Source of the DNA: Saprospiraceae bacterium
Lineage (GTDB): Bacteria; Bacteroidota; Bacteroidia; Chitinophagales; Saprospiraceae
Assembly (NCBI GenBank): GCA_016715965.1
Contig: JADJXG010000001.1
Location: 2,361,501-2,425,500 of the forward strand
Direction of reading: 5' to 3'
Length of the DNA stretch: 64,000 nt
Shown here: piece after piece, positions 44,698 through 53,337 of the stretch
How positions within the stretch are numbered: the stretch's first letter is position 1
How the letters are laid out: every line of letters starts with the position of its first letter
Notes under the pieces: generated by a model
Databases searched by the model: none
What the model was told of the DNA's origin: nothing
The model's input: only the letters and a program-made list of their open reading frames with translations
Translations under genes and position numbers: made by a program

Positions 44698-46355
44698 GCT
44701 GTTAAATGCTTAGGGTCATTAGAGCTTATGACAAACTTCTGGTCAAATTCTACAGGAAGTATTTCTTCCTGACTGGTGATGATTACAGTGGCATCCAATT
44801 TTTTTAAAAAGAGTAGCAAGCAGGTTTTTTCATTTTGATCTAAATAACTGAGTGGATCATCTAGAAGCAGTAATTGGCCGGGAACAATAAGAGTTCTCAG
44901 TAAAATTATTTTTTTGATTAAGTGTGAGGGCAATTTGATGCCATGGGTGTAAATTTGAGTTTGCAATCCATTGGGAAACTGATTTATAAAATCACCAAAT
45001 CCAAGTTGATGCACCAAGTTTATGATCTGATCTGTTTCAATTTTGCTTCTTCCCACGACAATATTGTCAAACAAGCTTCCAGAAAATAACTCTGGTCGGC
45101 CAATCATGAAGTTAATTTTTGAACGGTAAACTTGCAGATCAATGTGAGCGAAAATAGTGGATTGAACTTTAATTTTTCCGGTTTGGGCCTGATGTGTACC
45201 CGCAAGAAGTTTGAGTACGGTACTTGATCCCGCACCGGATGTTTGATTGTAAATAAGCATTTTTTTTCCGGCATCCAGCTTAAATGAAATATTCTCCAAC
45301 ACAGGTGAGGTAGAATTATAACTGAAGCTGACATTTTCAAATTCAACAGACCATGCCTTGTCATTTGGTACAATGAATCCGCCCGTTCTCTCTTTTGTTT
45401 TGGTCAACAAAGCATTCATTTTTTCAACAGCTGTCAAAACATCAAATACAAGATCCACACTAAGAATCAATTTTTCGATGGCATTGATGATAATAAAGAG
45501 GACGATTTCAGCGGCAACAAATTGGCCTATGTTGATTTCCTGATTGTGTAGCAAAGTGGTGCCTATGATCAGAAAACCTGCCATTAGCAAGACCTTAAAA
45601 AGAACCAGACTCCAATACTGTGTTTGTAAAATCCTAAAATGTCTTATTCTGAACTTTATGTAATCTGTGGTAAAATCGTCCGCCACCTCTCTGTGAAAAC
45701 CGGTTTCGTTGTAATTTTTAAATGTGATCAGATTTCTGCTTAATTCTTGTAACCAATGCGCCACTTTATATTTGTTTTCACATTCCTGTAAACTGGTCTG
45801 AAGGCCTTTACTGGAAGTGAGACGAATAATCAGGTAGACGATGGCCACTAAAATTAGAGCAATGATTAAAAATACCGGGTGATAAAGAGACAACAGAAGT
45901 ATACCTACGATAAGTTGAACACTGGCCAATGGTACATCCAAAAGCAATTTAAAAACACCTTTTTGTAAGTTTACCGTTTCAAAAAATCGGTTTGTCAATT
46001 CAGGTAAATAGCTTCCATCGGTACTGGTAAGTTCGATTTGAGGGATGTGATCTGTAAACTTGCTGGCTTTGCGCACGAACAGCCTCTGCTGAATTGTTTC
46101 TGCTATTTGCAGTTGCCTGATTTGCAAGTACCCACCTAATCCAAGTCCCAGGAGAACCAACAAGATCAAGATGTAGATGGATGTGGTTAGTGTATTGTAG
46201 ATCATTAAATTTATAATGGACTGAATACCAAGGGGAAGACTTAGTTGTATCAGTCCAGCCAGGCCGGCGAAGAAATACAAAGACCAAAGCTCCTTTTGCT
46301 GCAGATTTAAATAGTCCCAAAGGCTTAGAAGCGGTGTTGTTTTCTTAATTTTCAT
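44694..46355 (-). CDS. ABC exporter (fused membrane and ATPase domains) with degenerate nucleotide site
   Basis: From ATG at 46355 (a TTG at 46364 is a less likely start) the protein has 553 residues. It has six membrane segments (about 20-310) and a C-terminal ATPase-like domain. The Walker A position reads TSGAGSST: Ser377 stands where the essential Lys of GxxGxGK[ST] should be. The signature region LPSHLIKKIILLRTL lacks LSGGQ, and Walker B ends DD instead of DE (LLLLDDPLSYLD). In the relatives I recall, signature and Walker B are weak but Walker A is kept. ATP hydrolysis is therefore doubtful. It heads the operon with the HlyD and TolC genes. Confidence 0.88.
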   Translation of the reverse strand: MKIKKTTPLLSLWDYLNLQQKELWSLYFFAGLAGLIQLSLPLGIQSIINLMIYNTLTTSIYILILLVLLGLGLGGYLQIRQLQIAETIQQRLFVRKASKFTDHIPQIELTSTDGSYLPELTNRFFETVNLQKGVFKLLLDVPLASVQLIVGILLLSLYHPVFLIIALILVAIVYLIIRLTSSKGLQTSLQECENKYKVAHWLQELSRNLITFKNYNETGFHREVADDFTTDYIKFRIRHFRILQTQYWSLVLFKVLLMAGFLIIGTTLLHNQEINIGQFVAAEIVLFIIINAIEKLILSVDLVFDVLTAVEKMNALLTKTKERTGGFIVPNDKAWSVEFENVSFSYNSTSPVLENISFKLDAGKKMLIYNQTSGAGSSTVLKLLAGTHQAQTGKIKVQSTIFAHIDLQVYRSKINFMIGRPELFSGSLFDNIVVGRSKIETDQIINLVHQLGFGDFINQFPNGLQTQIYTHGIKLPSHLIKKIILLRTLIVPGQLLLLDDPLSYLDQNEKTCLLLFLKKLDATVIITSQEEILPVEFDQKFVISSNDPKHLTA

Positions 46356-46361
46356 AAACTT

Positions 46362-46384
46362 CAAATATAATAGTATTACTATTA
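46362..46384 (-). promoter_or_regulatory. Promoter -7 box overlapped by a 17-nt palindromic operator
   Basis: On the minus strand TATATTTG (46362-46369) is a perfect -7 box whose end is 7 nt before the ATG at 46355. A perfect palindrome TAATAGTATTACTATTA (46368-46384, single central base) overlaps it. It lies between the exporter operon and a divergent tetR gene, the expected place for a TetR operator. Confidence 0.65.
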
Positions 46385-46456
46385 CGATAGTTTATTTATA
46401 TATCTAAAAAATATGTTAAAATATATATTTAGTTAATTATACAATTAAAAATCCTT

Positions 46457-46464
46457 TATTTTTG
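46457..46464 (+). promoter_or_regulatory. Candidate -7 box (TATTTTTG) of the tetR-family gene
   Basis: TATTTTTG matches TAnnTTTG on the plus strand but ends only 4 nt before the GTG at 46469. This favours the in-frame GTG at 46493 as start, or a leaderless message. Confidence 0.4.
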
Positions 46465-46468
46465 TCCT

Positions 46469-47155
46469 GTGGTCTCCAAGCTTTCAATAAATGTGACACC
46501 GGGACTTTATCTGAAAGATCCTGTCAGTTCTGTGTTGGGAAACCAACTGGTCGCCAAATCGGTGGATTTATTGTATGAGTTGGGTTTTGAGCAATTTAAC
46601 TTCAAGAAACTTTCCCAGGCTATACCTACTACAGAAGCGAGTATTTACAGGTATTTCGAAAGTAAATACAAGATTTTATTGTACCTTTTACATTGGTACT
46701 GGTCTTATTTGGAATTTTGTATTCGGTTCGACATTCCCGCCCACTCCGCACCGGAGGAGCAGCTGCGCGAAATCATTCGAATTCTGGTTGGGATTTCTGA
46801 GGTAGAGACCATTTTAACACCCTTTGATTTGTACAAATTGAACACCATGGTCATTCGGGAGAGCAGTAAGGTGTATCTTATCAAAGAAGTGGAAGACTTT
46901 AATAGAGAAAAACACTATAAACCCTATAAAGACTTGATCCTGGCCATTGCAGAAAAAATCCAGTTATTAAATCCACAATTCCGGTTTCCAAAAAGTCTGG
47001 CTACCACTATCGTCGAGACGGCGCATGACCAGCAATACTTTAGCTTATGGCTAAAGGGTCTTACTGATGTAGGAGATGAAAACGGAGAACATTACGTAGT
47101 CTCCTTTTTAGAAAACTTGGTTTTTTCTGCGCTCAGGAATGGTAAGGGCGAATAG
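46469..47155 (+). CDS. TetR/AcrR-family transcriptional regulator
   Basis: The protein has 228 residues (220 if started at GTG 46493). The N-terminal helix-turn-helix runs about 28-75: VDLLYELGFEQFNFKKLSQAI and then TEASIYRYFESKYKILLYLL, the Y-R-YF-SK pattern of TetR proteins. The ligand domain is helical and begins YLEFCIRFDIPAH. It is divergent from the ABC/HlyD/TolC operon with a palindrome in between, so it most likely represses that export operon and its own gene. The effector is unknown. Confidence 0.88.
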   Translation: MVSKLSINVTPGLYLKDPVSSVLGNQLVAKSVDLLYELGFEQFNFKKLSQAIPTTEASIYRYFESKYKILLYLLHWYWSYLEFCIRFDIPAHSAPEEQLREIIRILVGISEVETILTPFDLYKLNTMVIRESSKVYLIKEVEDFNREKHYKPYKDLILAIAEKIQLLNPQFRFPKSLATTIVETAHDQQYFSLWLKGLTDVGDENGEHYVVSFLENLVFSALRNGKGE

Positions 47156-47401
47156 AAATTGGATGCAATGAAAAATATTGATTAGAATTTGCGATGGATG
47201 CATTCAATCGTATAAACTTAAATGCTGCATGATTGACCGCTCCTTTCCTCCAAGGAAATGTGAAAAATTCCTGATGTACCAGATGGTGAATAAGTTTATC
47301 TTTTATATTGCAATGTTGGAGAGGGCTAAATCATCAGCTGGTATGGAAAAACCATTGCAATAAGTCAATTGAAAATTTTTTAGTTTTGATTATCCCATCC
47401 C

Positions 47402-48385
47402 TCAGTCAAATGACTGGTTGGCCATCTCGGCCTTTTCCACCATCTCTTGGTATTCCTGAGGGGTCAGACCGTCCATACAGTAATGGATAGGGTTTACGGG
47501 CTTGCCGTAGAGATGCACTTCATAATGACAATGAGGACCGGTGGAGGTGCCGGAGTTGCCAATGGTACCGATCACTTCTCCTTTTTTGACTTTTTGTCCC
47601 TGACGCACCTTTATTTGTTGCATGTGGGCGTAAAGTGTTTTAAAGCCGTATCCGTGGTCAATGGTCACAGACTTTCCGTATCCTGATTTTTTACTTTCGA
47701 TCTTGACGACCCTGCCATTGCCAGTAGCCTGAATGGAGGTACCCTCAGGCGCCGTAAAATCAATGCCGGAGTGCATCTTGTTGACTTTGTGGACCGGATG
47801 GAGACGTATGCCATATCCTGACAGATGCTGCACATCCCGCTGCAAATGATCCAGGCGGACCGGTTTTACACTTGGAATACTGGCGAGTTCGTCTTCGCGG
47901 GCTTTGGCTTTCTTCTCCAGCTCATCCATCGAGCAGGACTGCAGGTAGAGCTGTCGCTCCAATTTGTCCACCACCTGAAAGGCTTCTTTTAGCGTATTGC
48001 CTGACTGGCGAAACTGCTCTGTCCAGGCATAAGGATCGTGGCCTCCGACGCCGCCTTCCCATACATTGGCGTCAATGGGATTCATGCCAAACATGATGCG
48101 GTAAACCCTGGAATCTCGATTCTGTATGTTGTTGAGGACTTTTTGTGCGCGTTCGGTTTGATTTTTTAAGACCATAAACTGGTATTCCAGTTGGGTAAGC
48201 TCCTTGCGAAGGGCTTTTTCACGGGGGGAAGGAAAATACTGAGAGGTCAAAAAGTAAAAACAAAATGCTGCCACCACCACCCCTGAAGTGAAAGTGAAAA
48301 CCTTGAGTAATATGGACTTCCTGCTTAGTTTAACTTTCTCAAACTGAAGGGTTTGAGGATTGTAAACATATTTTTCAGACCTCAT
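47402..48385 (-). CDS. M23-family peptidase (LytM-type) with N-terminal membrane anchor
   Basis: The protein has 327 residues: a cytoplasmic N-terminus, one membrane segment (about 26-47), a coiled coil (about 55-95 and 125-170) and a C-terminal M23 domain (about 190-310). Zinc ligands are H205 and D209 in NKMHSGIDFTAPEG and H287 in GPHCHYEVHLYG, with H285 nearby, so the protease looks active. M23 enzymes cut peptidoglycan cross-bridges; coiled-coil forms often act in cell division or are adaptors. It is divergent from alaS and is probably transcribed alone. Confidence 0.92.
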   Translation of the reverse strand: MRSEKYVYNPQTLQFEKVKLSRKSILLKVFTFTSGVVVAAFCFYFLTSQYFPSPREKALRKELTQLEYQFMVLKNQTERAQKVLNNIQNRDSRVYRIMFGMNPIDANVWEGGVGGHDPYAWTEQFRQSGNTLKEAFQVVDKLERQLYLQSCSMDELEKKAKAREDELASIPSVKPVRLDHLQRDVQHLSGYGIRLHPVHKVNKMHSGIDFTAPEGTSIQATGNGRVVKIESKKSGYGKSVTIDHGYGFKTLYAHMQQIKVRQGQKVKKGEVIGTIGNSGTSTGPHCHYEVHLYGKPVNPIHYCMDGLTPQEYQEMVEKAEMANQSFD

Positions 48386-48449
48386 TTCATGCAGCTATTT
48401 TAAATTAACTACTTTTGCGATCCGATACACATCGCTTTGTTTGACAGGA

Positions 48450-48457
48450 CAAAAGTA
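48450..48457 (-). promoter_or_regulatory. Candidate -7 box (TACTTTTG) of the M23 peptidase gene
   Basis: On the minus strand TACTTTTG fits TAnnTTTG, 65 nt before the M23 start. An identical box faces the other way at 48410-48417 (plus strand, toward alaS), so the two form an 8-bp inverted repeat 32 nt apart. Confidence 0.35.
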
Positions 48458-48574
48458 ATCAATTTTAGGCTTTTTTGGTCTTCATTGCGTTGAAATTTTA
48501 TTATATATGTTTTGTTTATATGTATAATTCATTATATTTTTAATATTTAACGATTTAATAAACTAGAAATATCC

Positions 48575-51226
48575 ATGGAGTCCCGGAAGATCCGCCAGTT
48601 GTTTTTGGATTTTTTTGAAGAAAAGTCTCATAAAATCGTCCCCTCAGCTCCCATCGTGGTCAAAGACGACCCCACTCTTATGTTTACCAATGCCGGGATG
48701 AACCAGTTTAAGGATTACTTCCTTGGCAATAAAAAACCGGAGATCACCAGGATTGCAGATACCCAGAAATGCCTGAGGGTGAGCGGAAAGCACAACGACC
48801 TCGAAGAGGTGGGCGCTGATGGTTACCATCATACCATGTTTGAAATGCTGGGCAATTGGTCTTTTGGCGACTATTTCAAAGAAGAAGCCATTGCCATGGC
48901 CTGGGAGCTGCTGACCAAAAGGTATCAATTGGATGCTTCAAGAATCTACATCACCGTATTCGGAGGTGATGAATCAGAGGGCTTGGAGCCAGATCTGGAG
49001 GCCGTCGGTTATTGGAAAAAATGGATTCCCGAAGACCGGATTCTTTTTTTTGGAAAAAAAGACAATTTTTGGGAAATGGGCGAGTCCGGACCCTGTGGTC
49101 CATGCTCTGAAATCCACATCGATCTTCGCAGCGACGAAATTCGAAACAAGGTGCCGGGTGCGCCATTGGTCAATCAGGGCCTCCCGGAACTGATGGAGAT
49201 CTGGAATCTGGTGTTTATCCAATACAACCGCAAAGCAGATGGAAGTCTGGAGCCACTTCCTGCCAAGCACATCGATACGGGAATGGGTTTTGAAAGGATC
49301 ACCATGGTGCTCCAGAACAAAACATCCTCTTATGACACGGATATTTTTACCGGGATGATTCAATTCATTTCAGAATTCAGTGCCATTCCCTATACAGGAT
49401 CTTATGGCGCAGAAGCAAAGACAGATATGGCCATGCGTGTGCTGGCCGACCACATCCGCGCCATCGTTTTTACCATCGGAGACGGCACCATTCCTTCCAG
49501 TACGGGTTCAGGATATGTGATCCGAAGAATTCTTCGCAGGGCAGTTCGCTATTATTATTCTTATCTAAAAATCAAAGAACCATTTTTATTTCGTCTGGTA
49601 CCCTATTTGGTTCAAAGCATGGGCGACGTTTTTCCTGAAATTCAAAAACAACAGGAACTCATTCTCAAAGTGATCCGGGAAGAGGAACTCTCTTTTTTGC
49701 GCACACTCGAAGGTGGTCTTAAAAAACTGGAAAACCTGACCTCGACCCATGAGAATATTTCAGGTCAGCTGGCTTTCGAACTCTACGACACATTTGGATT
49801 TCCCTTTGACCTTACCAGTCTTATAGCTAGGGAGAATGGACTAGAGGTGGATGAAGTTGAATTTAGAAAATATTTGAGTCAACAAAAGGAAAGGTCAAGG
49901 GCTGATGCAAAAAAAGAATTTTCAGACTGGAATGTGATCGCAGAAGGCCAATGTCGATTTGTCGGTTACGATACGCACGAAGTAGAGGATACCAGATTGC
50001 TAAGATGGAGACAGATACAACTCAAAGGAAAAACCTATTATCAGCTTGTGATTGAGCAAACGCCATTCTATCCGGAAGGTGGAGGACAGGTAGGCGACAG
50101 AGGAATTTTGTATTTCGACGGCACTCCGGTGGAAGTGATTGATACAGTAAAGGAAAATGATCTTGTTTTGCACTTGACAGAAGTAATGCCATCACAACCC
50201 GGCAAACCGGTGAAGGCTGTCATCAATGGTTATCGCCGTGCGCTTATTGAGAAAAACCATACTGCTACACACTTGCTTCACGCGGCCCTTCGCAAAAAAC
50301 TAGGCAGTCACGTGACACAAAAGGGATCTCTGGTACACGAAGATTATCTGCGATTTGACTTTTCCCATTTTCAAAAACTAAGCCAACAGGATTTATTGGA
50401 CATCGAGCAATTGGTCAACGAAAAAATCAGGGAAGACATCGCATTGGCTGAGGCTCGCCAAATCCCCATCGAAGAGGCTCGCAAAGCGGGTGCCATGATG
50501 CTTTTTGGTGAAAAATACGGTGAACAGGTTCGAATGATTAGTTTCGATCCCGCTTATTCGGTAGAGCTTTGCGGTGGATGTCATGTTCCCTCGACCGGCA
50601 CCCTGGGTTATTTTAAAATAACCTCAGAAGGGGCCGTTGCAGCTGGAATCCGAAGGTTGGAGGCTGTCACAGCTGTCAAAGCAGAACAATACGTTCAACA
50701 GCAGTTGACGCAACTTCAGGAAATCAAACAGTTGATGAATCTTCCGGCTGATCCGGTCAAACAGCTCGAATCCATTCTGGAGGAAAACAAATCCCTGCAA
50801 AAGCAGATGGCTGTTCTCCAGGAAGACGCTGCCGGACTGGTGAAAAAAGAATTGATGTCTGCCTCCATCCAAATAAACAATAAGGTGAATTTAATTGTCC
50901 AAAAACTAGCCCTTAAAGACAGTAAGATCATCAAAAATTTGTGCTATCAACTGGCCAAAGAATTCGAACACTGCATTGTGGTTTTTGGATTTGTTGAAAA
51001 CGGAAAGCCGCAATTGATGTGCATGATATCGCAGGCACTGGTGGACCATTCAAAGGAATACAACGCATCCCAATGGATCCGTAAATTTGCTTCTCACATC
51101 CAGGGTGGAGGAGGCGGGCAGGCCTTTTTTGCTACCGCGGGAGGAAAGGAAGTTTTGGGTATAGAGGCAGCACTTGAAGAGGCCAGATCGTTTATCACTG
51201 AGGTCATTGAAAAAAATACACCCTGA
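48575..51226 (+). CDS. alaS: Alanine--tRNA ligase
   Basis: AlaRS of 883 residues, complete. The aminoacylation core starts MESRKIRQLFLDFFEEKSH and includes FTNAGMNQFKDYFLG. The editing domain has the zinc pattern HTATHLLH (H562 and H566) and CGGCH (C666). The C-terminal part includes the oligomerisation/C-Ala domain ending in IQGGGGGQAFFATAGG. All known essential motifs are present. The stop TGA shares a base with the next ATG, making alaS the first gene of a five-gene overlapping operon. Confidence 0.98.
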   Translation: MESRKIRQLFLDFFEEKSHKIVPSAPIVVKDDPTLMFTNAGMNQFKDYFLGNKKPEITRIADTQKCLRVSGKHNDLEEVGADGYHHTMFEMLGNWSFGDYFKEEAIAMAWELLTKRYQLDASRIYITVFGGDESEGLEPDLEAVGYWKKWIPEDRILFFGKKDNFWEMGESGPCGPCSEIHIDLRSDEIRNKVPGAPLVNQGLPELMEIWNLVFIQYNRKADGSLEPLPAKHIDTGMGFERITMVLQNKTSSYDTDIFTGMIQFISEFSAIPYTGSYGAEAKTDMAMRVLADHIRAIVFTIGDGTIPSSTGSGYVIRRILRRAVRYYYSYLKIKEPFLFRLVPYLVQSMGDVFPEIQKQQELILKVIREEELSFLRTLEGGLKKLENLTSTHENISGQLAFELYDTFGFPFDLTSLIARENGLEVDEVEFRKYLSQQKERSRADAKKEFSDWNVIAEGQCRFVGYDTHEVEDTRLLRWRQIQLKGKTYYQLVIEQTPFYPEGGGQVGDRGILYFDGTPVEVIDTVKENDLVLHLTEVMPSQPGKPVKAVINGYRRALIEKNHTATHLLHAALRKKLGSHVTQKGSLVHEDYLRFDFSHFQKLSQQDLLDIEQLVNEKIREDIALAEARQIPIEEARKAGAMMLFGEKYGEQVRMISFDPAYSVELCGGCHVPSTGTLGYFKITSEGAVAAGIRRLEAVTAVKAEQYVQQQLTQLQEIKQLMNLPADPVKQLESILEENKSLQKQMAVLQEDAAGLVKKELMSASIQINNKVNLIVQKLALKDSKIIKNLCYQLAKEFEHCIVVFGFVENGKPQLMCMISQALVDHSKEYNASQWIRKFASHIQGGGGGQAFFATAGGKEVLGIEAALEEARSFITEVIEKNTP

Positions 51227-51525
51227 TGAAAATACTGATATTGCTAAGCATTTTTGGACTTTTTGTATTTTTCAACATTTACATCCGCGTCAAAACCCTT
51301 GGCTATTACAGGGAGTTGGTAAGAAGAAGAATTCAATTTGGCTTTGCACAGATGTTTTACAAGTCGAGATGGCGGGCAGAAGTCTTGTCCAAATATCCTG
51401 AAAGTACAGATTTGCTCAACACTTTTAGAAGTCATATTTTTAAAACCGGTCTTCTGTTTATCGTGGTGGTTGCCACGGTTATCCTAATGCTTGCTTTACT
51501 TAAGAACCAAATGCTGCAGGGATGA
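51226..51525 (+). CDS. Small two-span membrane protein
   Basis: The protein has 99 residues and two hydrophobic segments (about 2-20 and 71-92) separated by a basic segment with RELVRRRIQFGFAQMFYKSRWRAEV, which would lie in the cytoplasm. Its ATG overlaps the alaS stop and its stop overlaps the next start by 4 nt. I do not recognise the family. Its presence in an overlapping operon argues that it is a real gene rather than a chance frame. Confidence 0.72.
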   Translation: MKILILLSIFGLFVFFNIYIRVKTLGYYRELVRRRIQFGFAQMFYKSRWRAEVLSKYPESTDLLNTFRSHIFKTGLLFIVVVATVILMLALLKNQMLQG

Positions 51526-52496
51526 ATCGCAAACTAAGTCTTGGGTTGATCGGACTGGGACATCTTGGCAAGATACATCTTCAGTGCATTCTCAACTCAC
51601 CGGAAATTGATCTGGTGGGTTGTTGTGATTTGCAGATTGAATCAGCCAGGGAAATTTGTCGTTCTGCCGGCGTCCGTTTTTTTGAAAACCAAGAGGATCT
51701 TTTAGCGATGGTCGAAGCGGTCGATATTGTCACACCAACGACCACCCATTTTCAGATCGCCACCGCTGCTTTAAAAGCCGGCAAACATTGTTTCATCGAA
51801 AAACCGGTAACTGAAAATTCAGGGGAGGCCATCCAACTGGAGGAATTGTCAAGGAAGAATCAACTCAAAGTGCAGATTGGCCATGTGGAGCGATACAATC
51901 CAGGATACCTTGCGGTGCGGAATAGCATCCGGAATCCACGATTTATAGAAGCGCATCGTCTTGCCAGTTTTAATCCGCGCGGAACCGACGTGAGCGTCGT
52001 GCATGATCTGATGATCCACGATCTGGATCTCATCAGCGTTATTGCGCAATCGGAGCCCGTGGACATTCGCGCCAATGGCGTCCATATTGTATCTCCCAAG
52101 GCAGATATTTGCAATGCGAGAATTGAATTTAAAAATGGCTTGGTGGCCAATGTCACCGCCAGTCGGATTTCGATGAAGCAAATGCGCAAGATCCGAATTT
52201 TTCAGGACGACGCTTACATCAGCCTTGACTTACTGACCAAAGAGGCCCAGATCATCAGCTTACTGGCGGAACAACAGGACCAAACCATTGAGCTCGATAC
52301 TTATCTTGGTAAGCGCTATGTGAGTTTGCAGTCACCGGAAATTCTACCGGTCAATGCCATTCAGGAAGAATTAAAATCTTTTGCCAAAAGCGTCGTTATG
52401 AATTTGCCGACTGACGTCAATCTCAACGATGGGATTCGGGCGTTGAAGTTGGTCGAAGCCATTACTCATCAGATCGAAGCAAAACATGAAAAATAA
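51522..52496 (+). CDS. Gfo/Idh/MocA-family NAD(P)-dependent oxidoreductase
   Basis: The protein has 324 residues with a Rossmann domain GLIGLGHLGKIH (G11, G13, G16), the conserved EKP motif (E93-K94-P95 in HCFIEKPVTEN) and a C-terminal alpha/beta domain (from about 120) with VVHDLMIHDLDLI, in which the His and Asp of the active site reside. These enzymes oxidise or reduce sugars and related compounds; the downstream sugar transferase suggests a nucleotide-sugar or polysaccharide precursor as substrate, which is inference. It overlaps both neighbouring genes. Confidence 0.9.
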   Translation: MNRKLSLGLIGLGHLGKIHLQCILNSPEIDLVGCCDLQIESAREICRSAGVRFFENQEDLLAMVEAVDIVTPTTTHFQIATAALKAGKHCFIEKPVTENSGEAIQLEELSRKNQLKVQIGHVERYNPGYLAVRNSIRNPRFIEAHRLASFNPRGTDVSVVHDLMIHDLDLISVIAQSEPVDIRANGVHIVSPKADICNARIEFKNGLVANVTASRISMKQMRKIRIFQDDAYISLDLLTKEAQIISLLAEQQDQTIELDTYLGKRYVSLQSPEILPVNAIQEELKSFAKSVVMNLPTDVNLNDGIRALKLVEAITHQIEAKHEK

Positions 52497-53337
52497 ATCA
52501 GTTGTACTGGGAATCTTTTGTCTGGCCTTTGGTAATTGCTCAGATACAGAAGAACCCATTCCAAGCTATATTGCACTCGACCAATACCAAGTCAGTGTTT
52601 TACCCAATCAGGGAACTGCCCTTCATCAATTTAAAGATGTTTGGTTGTTTGCCAATGATCAATATGTGGGAGCCTATGAACTTCCAGTCAGAATTCCCAT
52701 CTTGCAAGATTCAGACTTTGTGCTAAAAGTCATTCCAGGCATACGCAAAAATGGAGTCCTCAGCGAGCCGGTTCGTTTTACATTCATGGATCCTTTTGAG
52801 CAGATGGTTGCTCCCAATCCCGGGCAAATTATTCAAGTCTCACCTGTCTATCAATATGCCTCTGATATTCAATTTCCGTTTATTGAGGATTTTGACCGGT
52901 TTCATTTTTTTAATGATGATCGGGACAACAATCCTGAAACAGCCATTGTATTATCTGCCCCGGAGGAGGCCTTTGAAGGCAGTCATTCCGGATTGATTGC
53001 GCTGACTGCACAGAACCCGTATTTGTACGTTTGGTACGACCTGCAAAAAATAATTCCTGTGACACCCAACCGAGTTTTTCTCGAGCTTCATTATAAATCT
53101 GAAATTCCATTTTATATAGGTTTTGTTGGAATCAAAGCAAACGAGTTTGACGATTTATTGCATGGTACGGTATTGCCAAGTAAGGATTGGAGGAAAATTT
53201 ATTTTGATTTTACCGATATTACCAACGATGCAAAAAGCGATTTTTACAAACTGGCATTGGCTGCCAACTACATCGCGGATTCATCGAAGACCGAACAGAA
53301 AATATGGTTGGACAATATTAAAGTTACGACCCGATGA
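52486..53337 (+). CDS. Hypothetical lipoprotein
   Basis: The protein has 283 residues with a lipoprotein signal ending FGNC (cysteine at about 18). The mature part is beta-rich. It contains FPFIEDFDRFHFFNDDRDNNPE and an SHSGLIALTA segment near 165, reminiscent of carbohydrate-binding/jelly-roll modules but not certain. It overlaps the oxidoreductase by 11 nt and the sugar transferase by 4 nt, so it is part of the operon. Possibly a surface protein acting on the polysaccharide made by its neighbours. Confidence 0.72.
   Translation: MKNKSVVLGIFCLAFGNCSDTEEPIPSYIALDQYQVSVLPNQGTALHQFKDVWLFANDQYVGAYELPVRIPILQDSDFVLKVIPGIRKNGVLSEPVRFTFMDPFEQMVAPNPGQIIQVSPVYQYASDIQFPFIEDFDRFHFFNDDRDNNPETAIVLSAPEEAFEGSHSGLIALTAQNPYLYVWYDLQKIIPVTPNRVFLELHYKSEIPFYIGFVGIKANEFDDLLHGTVLPSKDWRKIYFDFTDITNDAKSDFYKLALAANYIADSSKTEQKIWLDNIKVTTR

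Noticed and set aside
48458..48574. T-box or other leader regulation of alaS
   Set aside because: No T-box features or specifier structure are visible, and T-boxes are not expected in Bacteroidota.
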